Positions 62,500 to 64,000 of a stretch of 64,000 nt of DNA are shown here, piece after piece. The stretch is from contig DEKJ01000006.1 in the NCBI GenBank assembly GCA_002353825.1, positions 18,754-82,753 on the forward strand, given 5' to 3'. The notes under the pieces are model-generated. The model was given only the letters and a program-made list of their open reading frames with translations. It ran no database searches and was not told the origin of the DNA. This DNA is from Prevotella sp. UBA2725 (GTDB taxonomy: Bacteria; Bacteroidota; Bacteroidia; Bacteroidales; Bacteroidaceae). The position numbers and the translations under genes are program-made. How positions within the stretch are numbered: the stretch's first letter is position 1; each line of letters starts with the position of its first letter.

Positions 62500-63630
62500 A
62501 TGAAAGTATTATTCGTAGTACAAGGAGAAGGCCGCGGCCATTTGACCCAGGCGCTGACAATGGAACAGATGTTATTATCTCACGGCCACGAGGTCGTGGG
62601 AATGCTGGTCGGGAAAAGCAAGAACAGGAAGATTCCAGACTTCTTTTACAATCAGGCAAAGGCTCCTATAACGACCTTCGACAGTCCTAACTTTATGCCC
62701 AGCAAGGACAATTGCCATATCGGTCACGTACGCTCCGCTATCTATAACGTCATCAAAACTCCACAATATATTGCCAGTATCCATGGTATCTATGAAAATA
62801 TCAAGAAAAGTGGTGCCGACATCGTTATCAACTTCTATGAGATTCTCTGCGGTTTGACTTACCTCTTGCTCCGTCCTCAGACTCCCGAGGTTTGCATCGG
62901 ACATCAGTATCTCTTCCTTCATCCCGACTTCCAACTCCCCAAGGCACATCCTTATAGTCAGCAGTGGCTACTATGGTTCACACGTCTGACATGCTATGGA
63001 GCCACGCGTGTCATGGCGCTCTCCATGCGTCCTTATGCCGATGCTGCCGATGGAAAGCTCACTGTCGTGCCTCCATTGCTTCGCGCCTCCGTACGCGACA
63101 TCCCGCGTCATCATGGTGATTATATCACAGGTTATATCCTCAATGCGGGCTTTGCCGACTCTATCATCGCCTGGCACCGCGAGCATCCGAAAGTGAACCT
63201 CCGCTTCTTCTGGGATAAGAAGGGTGCTGAGACGATCACAAAAATCGACGACACCCTCTCTTTCCACCTCATCGACGATAAGGCATTCCTTGAGAGTCTT
63301 GCCAACTGTAAGGCATATGCCACGACGGGCGGTTTCGAGTCGGTCTGCGAGGCACTCTACATGGGCAAGCCAGCATTGATGGTTCCCGCACATATCGAGC
63401 AGGAGTGCAATGTTGCCGATGCGGAGCACGAGGGCGTCGGTATTGGTGCCGACAGCTTCGACCTCTCCCGACTCCTGGAGTTTGCACGTACATATGAGGA
63501 GGATGTCGACTTCCGTTTCTGGGAGAACAATGCAGCTACCCGTATAGTCGCCTGCCTTGAACAAGTGGAAGAGGAACATGAGCAGGTTGGCTCTGTTAAC
63601 ATCAACGTCGCCGGAACCCTCTTTCAATAA
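62500..63630 (+). CDS. MurG-like GT-B glycosyltransferase of unknown acceptor
   Basis: This 376-residue GT-B-fold enzyme starts MKVLFVVQGEGRGHLTQALT, a glycine-rich donor-side loop like that of MurG and UDP-glycosyltransferases. The C-terminal donor motif is CKAYATTGGFESVCEALYMGKPALMVPAHIEQ, split here as ATTGGFESVCEALYMG and PALMVPAHIEQECNV. These sequences match the MurG/UGT nucleotide-sugar-binding region. The acceptor is unknown, and a glycolipid is possible. The gene is monocistronic, and a 22-bp repeat array starts five bases after its stop. Confidence 0.85.
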   Translation: MKVLFVVQGEGRGHLTQALTMEQMLLSHGHEVVGMLVGKSKNRKIPDFFYNQAKAPITTFDSPNFMPSKDNCHIGHVRSAIYNVIKTPQYIASIHGIYENIKKSGADIVINFYEILCGLTYLLLRPQTPEVCIGHQYLFLHPDFQLPKAHPYSQQWLLWFTRLTCYGATRVMALSMRPYADAADGKLTVVPPLLRASVRDIPRHHGDYITGYILNAGFADSIIAWHREHPKVNLRFFWDKKGAETITKIDDTLSFHLIDDKAFLESLANCKAYATTGGFESVCEALYMGKPALMVPAHIEQECNVADAEHEGVGIGADSFDLSRLLEFARTYEEDVDFRFWENNAATRIVACLEQVEEEHEQVGSVNINVAGTLFQ

Positions 63631-63634
63631 CATC

Positions 63635-63744
63635 ATCCGTCGTTCGTCAGCCGATTGTTCGTCGAACGTCGAACAATCGTTTGCCGAACGTCGAACAATC
63701 GTTTGTCGAACGCCAGCTAATCGTTAGTCGAACGCCGCACGATG
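63635..63744. repeat. 22-bp-period tandem array 4 (five units)
   Basis: Units are at 63635-63656, 63657-63678, 63679-63700, 63701-63722 and 63723-63744. Each contains TTTGTCGAACGTCGAACAAT or a diverged form. The last unit (GTCGAACGCCG) resembles unit 4 of the array at 24410. It lies between the glycosyltransferase and the rRNA leader. Confidence 0.92.
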
Positions 63745-63760
63745 ACGTTTCAATAATAAT

Positions 63761-63813
63761 GGCATCGCCATTACAGTGGAATCGCTGGTTGATTACGCCG
63801 TAATGGCGGTGCC
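63761..63813. repeat. GGCATCGCCATTAC hairpin downstream of array 4
   Basis: GGCATCGCCATTAC and GTAATGGCGGTGCC pair with one mismatch around about 25 bases. It lies between array 4 and the rRNA promoter. It may end the glycosyltransferase transcript, although no T-run follows immediately. Confidence 0.6.
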
Positions 63814-63911
63814 GTTTCGGTTTAAAGCAATACCTAAAACGTAAGGAAATGCCGATGGATGCTTGATATAAATCAATTATCTAACATTTTTGAAAAATAA
63901 TCGCGGAAATA

Positions 63912-64000
63912 TTTGGAGGGTATTGAAAAAGTCTATACCTTTGCACTCGCTTTTCGGAAATACACCGGTTAGCAAACAGAAAGAGTTCTTTGAAAAGATT
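63912..64000 (+). promoter_or_regulatory. rRNA operon promoter and leader (16S gene outside window)
   Basis: TTTG at 63912-63915, a 20-bp spacer and TACCTTTG at 63936-63943 form a full Bacteroidetes promoter. Downstream comes GTTCTTTGAAAAG (63985-63997), the conserved boxA-like leader seen before Bacteroidales 16S genes. The window ends before the rRNA itself. A-rich sequence at 63880-63900 could act as an UP element. No tRNA was recognised here. Confidence 0.75.

Overview
The window looks like chromosomal DNA of a Bacteroidales bacterium, most likely Prevotella in the broad sense. The grounds are promoters of the Bacteroidetes type (TAnnTTTG at -7, sometimes TTTG near -33), few Shine-Dalgarno sites, a SusC/SusD pair, Sus-type alpha-glucan enzymes, clade II nitrous oxide reductase, and Bacteroidetes-style lipoproteins. 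I cannot name a species. I saw no tRNA, insertion sequence, prophage, CRISPR array or toxin-antitoxin pair. The last 90 bases look like the promoter and leader of an rRNA operon whose 16S gene lies beyond the edge.

Layout. 1-3100 (minus): recG (3' end cut by the window edge), ispD and a DJ-1/PfpI gene. 3326-6029 (plus): nadK and an ABC exporter with a palindromic repeat inserted in frame. 6030-14743 (plus): a TolC / HlyD / two FtsX-MacB permeases / LolD-type ATPase operon, preceded by a candidate sigma-54 promoter with two upstream dyads. 14857-22093 (plus): malQ, GH97 (susB-like) and a GH13 pullulanase for alpha-glucan breakdown, with a LacI-type palindrome upstream. 22204-24395: a NatA/NatB-type ABC exporter. 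24476-27240 (minus): a glycosyltransferase and a SusA-like GH13, divergent from a GH36 alpha-galactosidase (27492-29684). 29762-34775 (minus): two half-size chromate transporters and purL. 34897-36027 (minus): a P-loop ATPase. 36322-37176: an OmpA-type lipoprotein. 37453-43436 (plus): a nosZ-nosB-like-nosL-nosD-nosF-nosY operon. 43688-44305: a small secreted protein. 44393-48458 (minus): YitT, a HAD phosphatase, an aspartyl protease with PDZ, and an outer-membrane barrel. 48591-62412 (plus): a TPR/AraC membrane regulator followed by SusC, SusD, two surface lipoproteins, a TlpA-like thioredoxin and an M16 peptidase. This set has no glycoside hydrolase and may serve peptide rather than glycan uptake. 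62500-63630: a MurG-like glycosyltransferase.

The most unusual content is non-coding. Four intergenic arrays of exactly 22-bp period (13961, 24410, 39522, 63635) each start within about 35 bp downstream of a plus-strand stop codon. They have different but partly related unit sequences. Two copies of a roughly 290-bp mosaic of nested hairpins (6060-6345 and 17584-17874) fill the two largest gene gaps inside the window. Heptad TTAGGAG repeats and CCCCTCCC palindromes occur between genes, and one copy of each has also entered a reading frame without breaking it (20517-20550 in the pullulanase, 5481-5612 in the ABC exporter).

Regulation that can be read from the sequence includes a GG-N10-GC promoter with paired enhancer-like sites ahead of the efflux operon, a CRP/FNR-geometry dyad about 40-45 bp upstream of the inferred nosZ start, LacI-like palindromes near the alpha-glucan genes, and TAnnTTTG boxes ahead of many transcription units.
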